Of a DNA stretch of 18,221 nucleotides, positions 16,906-18,221 are shown piece after piece. The stretch's first letter is position 1. The number at the start of each line of letters is the position of its first letter. The translations under genes and the position numbers were made by a program. The stretch covers positions 1 to 18,221 of the forward strand of contig JAPOZF010000262.1 of the NCBI GenBank assembly GCA_026706165.1. Direction: 5' to 3'. This DNA comes from Gemmatimonadota bacterium. Its GTDB lineage: Bacteria > Latescibacterota > UBA2968 > UBA8231. The notes beneath the pieces are model-generated. The model worked only from the letters and a program-made list of their open reading frames with translations, ran no database searches and was not told the DNA's origin.

Positions 16906-18056
16906 TTCCGGTGAAGGCGCTGGGCCGGGCCGCCATCCTCGATATTGCACTGTTTCTCGCTCCGGTCTGCGGCGACACCATCGATGCCTACGTCGTTCAC
17001 GGAGAATCGGGCCAATCGGTGGGCGGTACAGAAGTCGCCTTCCTGGTCGACCGGGGCACCCCGGAGGAGATCCTGCGCAAGCGCACCGACAACGGGGGCC
17101 GAATCTCCTTCTCCGGTCCTTTCCTGACCCGGGATCTGGCCTTCATACTCGTCCCTTTCTACCGCGGCATTCCCTATCCATCCGCGCGTTTACGGGCGGA
17201 TTCGCAGAAACAGATCGTTCTCGAGGTATTCGACCCGGGCGGCGAGAGGGCCGACCTGAAAATCGACAACCACCGCATGGTGCTTACCGTCAGCCGGGAA
17301 ACGATCGAGGTCGCTCAGTTCGTCGAGATCGAAAACCAGGGACGCGCAACCTACACGGGAAGCGGGGATGGGAAGGAACGGCGAGTCACCGAGTTTCTGC
17401 TGCCTGCCGGCCTGTTCGGCCTGCGTTCCCTTTCCGGCGACCTGGTACCGGGAGAGGCCAACCGATTCCACGATACCCAACCTCTGCCACCGGGACGTTC
17501 AACGGTTGCCTTCTCGTTCGGGCTCGATTTGACAACCGCCGGCTCGCGGTACCGTCACCACTTTCTATATCCGACCGGGCTTCTCGAACTGTACCTGTCC
17601 CCGCCGACCATCGATCTGCCGGCGCCATTCATCGACCGTGGCGAAGTCCCGATTCACGAGCGCCCGTACCGGTGGTACCTGCTCCGACCCGAAGCCGGCG
17701 CTGCCGTCGTCGACATCCCGCTGCCAGCCCACCGTCCAAAGGGCTGGATGGTGAAATGGCTTGCCCTGGGGGGTTCGTTGATGACTCTCCTGTTCGCAGC
17801 AGGAGCGAGCAGAGTCCTGCGAGTCCCCGAGGAAACCGGGTGCTCGCGCGAGCAGTTAGCCCGGTCCGCAGGCGTGGACCCCCGGGCGACCCGGGAAGAC
17901 CTCGAGCAAGCACGCATACAGCTCGTTAAAAAGCTGGCGTCCTATCCGGAGAGTGATCTCGCGAGGGATGAACGCGCCAGCCGGGATGATCTGATGCGCC
18001 GCGCCGAGGCTGTATATCAGCTGCTCGACGGGGAGGTGGATGCAGGAAACTCATGA
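16902..18056 (+). CDS. Uncharacterised exported, membrane-anchored beta-rich protein in the ccm operon
   Basis: I do not recognise the family with certainty. The GTG at 16902 overlaps the previous stop (GTGA); GTG codons at 16887 and 16911 are alternatives, and none has a clear ribosome binding site. The product of about 384 residues begins with a basic then hydrophobic segment (5-22) that looks like a signal peptide. An extracytoplasmic beta-rich region follows; the part at about 28-115 resembles a carboxypeptidase-regulatory-like or Ig-like fold (VVHGESGQSVGGTEVAFLVD). A transmembrane helix at about 282-302 comes next, then an 80-residue charged helical tail, probably cytoplasmic. It overlaps ccmA by four bases, so it is likely an accessory part of heme export or c-type cytochrome maturation. 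No catalytic motif is visible. Confidence 0.7.
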   Translation: MIPVKALGRAAILDIALFLAPVCGDTIDAYVVHGESGQSVGGTEVAFLVDRGTPEEILRKRTDNGGRISFSGPFLTRDLAFILVPFYRGIPYPSARLRADSQKQIVLEVFDPGGERADLKIDNHRMVLTVSRETIEVAQFVEIENQGRATYTGSGDGKERRVTEFLLPAGLFGLRSLSGDLVPGEANRFHDTQPLPPGRSTVAFSFGLDLTTAGSRYRHHFLYPTGLLELYLSPPTIDLPAPFIDRGEVPIHERPYRWYLLRPEAGAAVVDIPLPAHRPKGWMVKWLALGGSLMTLLFAAGASRVLRVPEETGCSREQLARSAGVDPRATREDLEQARIQLVKKLASYPESDLARDERASRDDLMRRAEAVYQLLDGEVDAGNS

Positions 18057-18221
18057 CCGCACCCGCCATTCAACTTCATGATGTGACCAAACGATTCGGG
18101 TCCCTGGTGGCCCTGGACGGAATTTCCCTCACCATACAGTCCGGTGAGTTCGTCCTCGTTGCCGGTCACAACGGTGCCGGGAAGAGCACTCTGGGGCGGT
18201 TGTTGTCCGGCCTGTCAAAGC
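18053..18221 (+). CDS. ccmA: Heme exporter ABC ATPase CcmA (partial, runs off the window)
   Basis: The first 56 residues of an ABC transporter ATP-binding protein are present, with IQLHDVTKRFGSLVALDGIS and Walker A GHNGAGKST (38-46). Any ABC ATPase would show these features; the CcmA call rests on position behind ccmE-ccmF-ccmH and the overlap with the preceding gene. CcmA energises the CcmBC complex that releases heme-loaded CcmE. The ATG at 18053 overlaps the previous stop as ATGA, with AGGA five bases before it. ccmB and ccmC would be expected immediately to the right of the window. Confidence 0.8.
   Translation, partial: MTAPAIQLHDVTKRFGSLVALDGISLTIQSGEFVLVAGHNGAGKSTLGRLLSGLSK

Noticed and set aside
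16520..17929. A 469-codon plus-strand frame overlapping the zinc-ribbon and uncharacterised genes
   Set aside because: It is Arg/Pro/Ser-rich and crosses the boundary of two better frames that have overlapping stop/start codons, membrane segments and a zinc ribbon.

Overview
The window is GC-rich, densely coded DNA that looks like the chromosome of a Gram-negative bacterium. It carries a periplasmic HtrA protease, exported TPR and cytochrome c maturation proteins, and a MEP-pathway kinase. Nothing looks like phage, plasmid or insertion sequence. The degenerate-receiver sigma-54 activator and the Cys-type CcmE suggest an under-sampled lineage, such as an FCB-group candidate phylum, Acidobacteriota or a deltaproteobacterial relative. 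That placement is a guess: no rRNA or other decisive marker is present.

Left part (1-5161, minus strand): a housekeeping cluster transcribed leftwards in the order ispE, tRNA-Gln(TTG), rplY (L25/CTC), pth, hppA, rpsF, then a start codon running off the left edge. It resembles the widespread ispE-tRNA-prs-rplY-pth-ychF-rpsF neighbourhood, but prs and ychF are absent and a membrane pyrophosphatase occupies the slot before rpsF. The pyrophosphatase has the residues of a K+-dependent, probably Na+-pumping enzyme.

Divergent hub (5162-5336): a textbook sigma-70 promoter (TTGACC, 17 bp, TATAAT) fires rightwards and overlaps the leader of the divergent ispE. Further downstream lie three TTGTA boxes at about 10-bp spacing, two of them forming a perfect 12-bp palindrome.

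Middle part (5280-13303, plus strand): a very long exported TPR protein, a sigma-54 activator with a decayed receiver domain, an HtrA-type protease with PDZ domains, and an M24 metallopeptidase. The last three overlap by 1-4 bases and are probably translationally coupled. Together they look like an envelope protein-quality or secretion-related module whose regulator may not be controlled by phosphorylation.

Right part (13402-18221, plus strand): a cytochrome c maturation operon in the order ccmE, ccmF, ccmH-like, a small CcmI-like/zinc-ribbon protein, an uncharacterised membrane-anchored beta-rich protein, then ccmA, which runs off the right edge. CcmE has CXXXY instead of the usual HXXXY heme-binding motif, so this is a System I*-type apparatus. 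The CcmH has an unusual five-cysteine motif. The zinc-ribbon protein and the uncharacterised protein are candidate accessory factors of this variant system and are the best leads for something not yet described.

No gene-free stretch exceeds 300 bases. The largest gaps are 9033-9204 and 13304-13401, and neither holds anything convincing.
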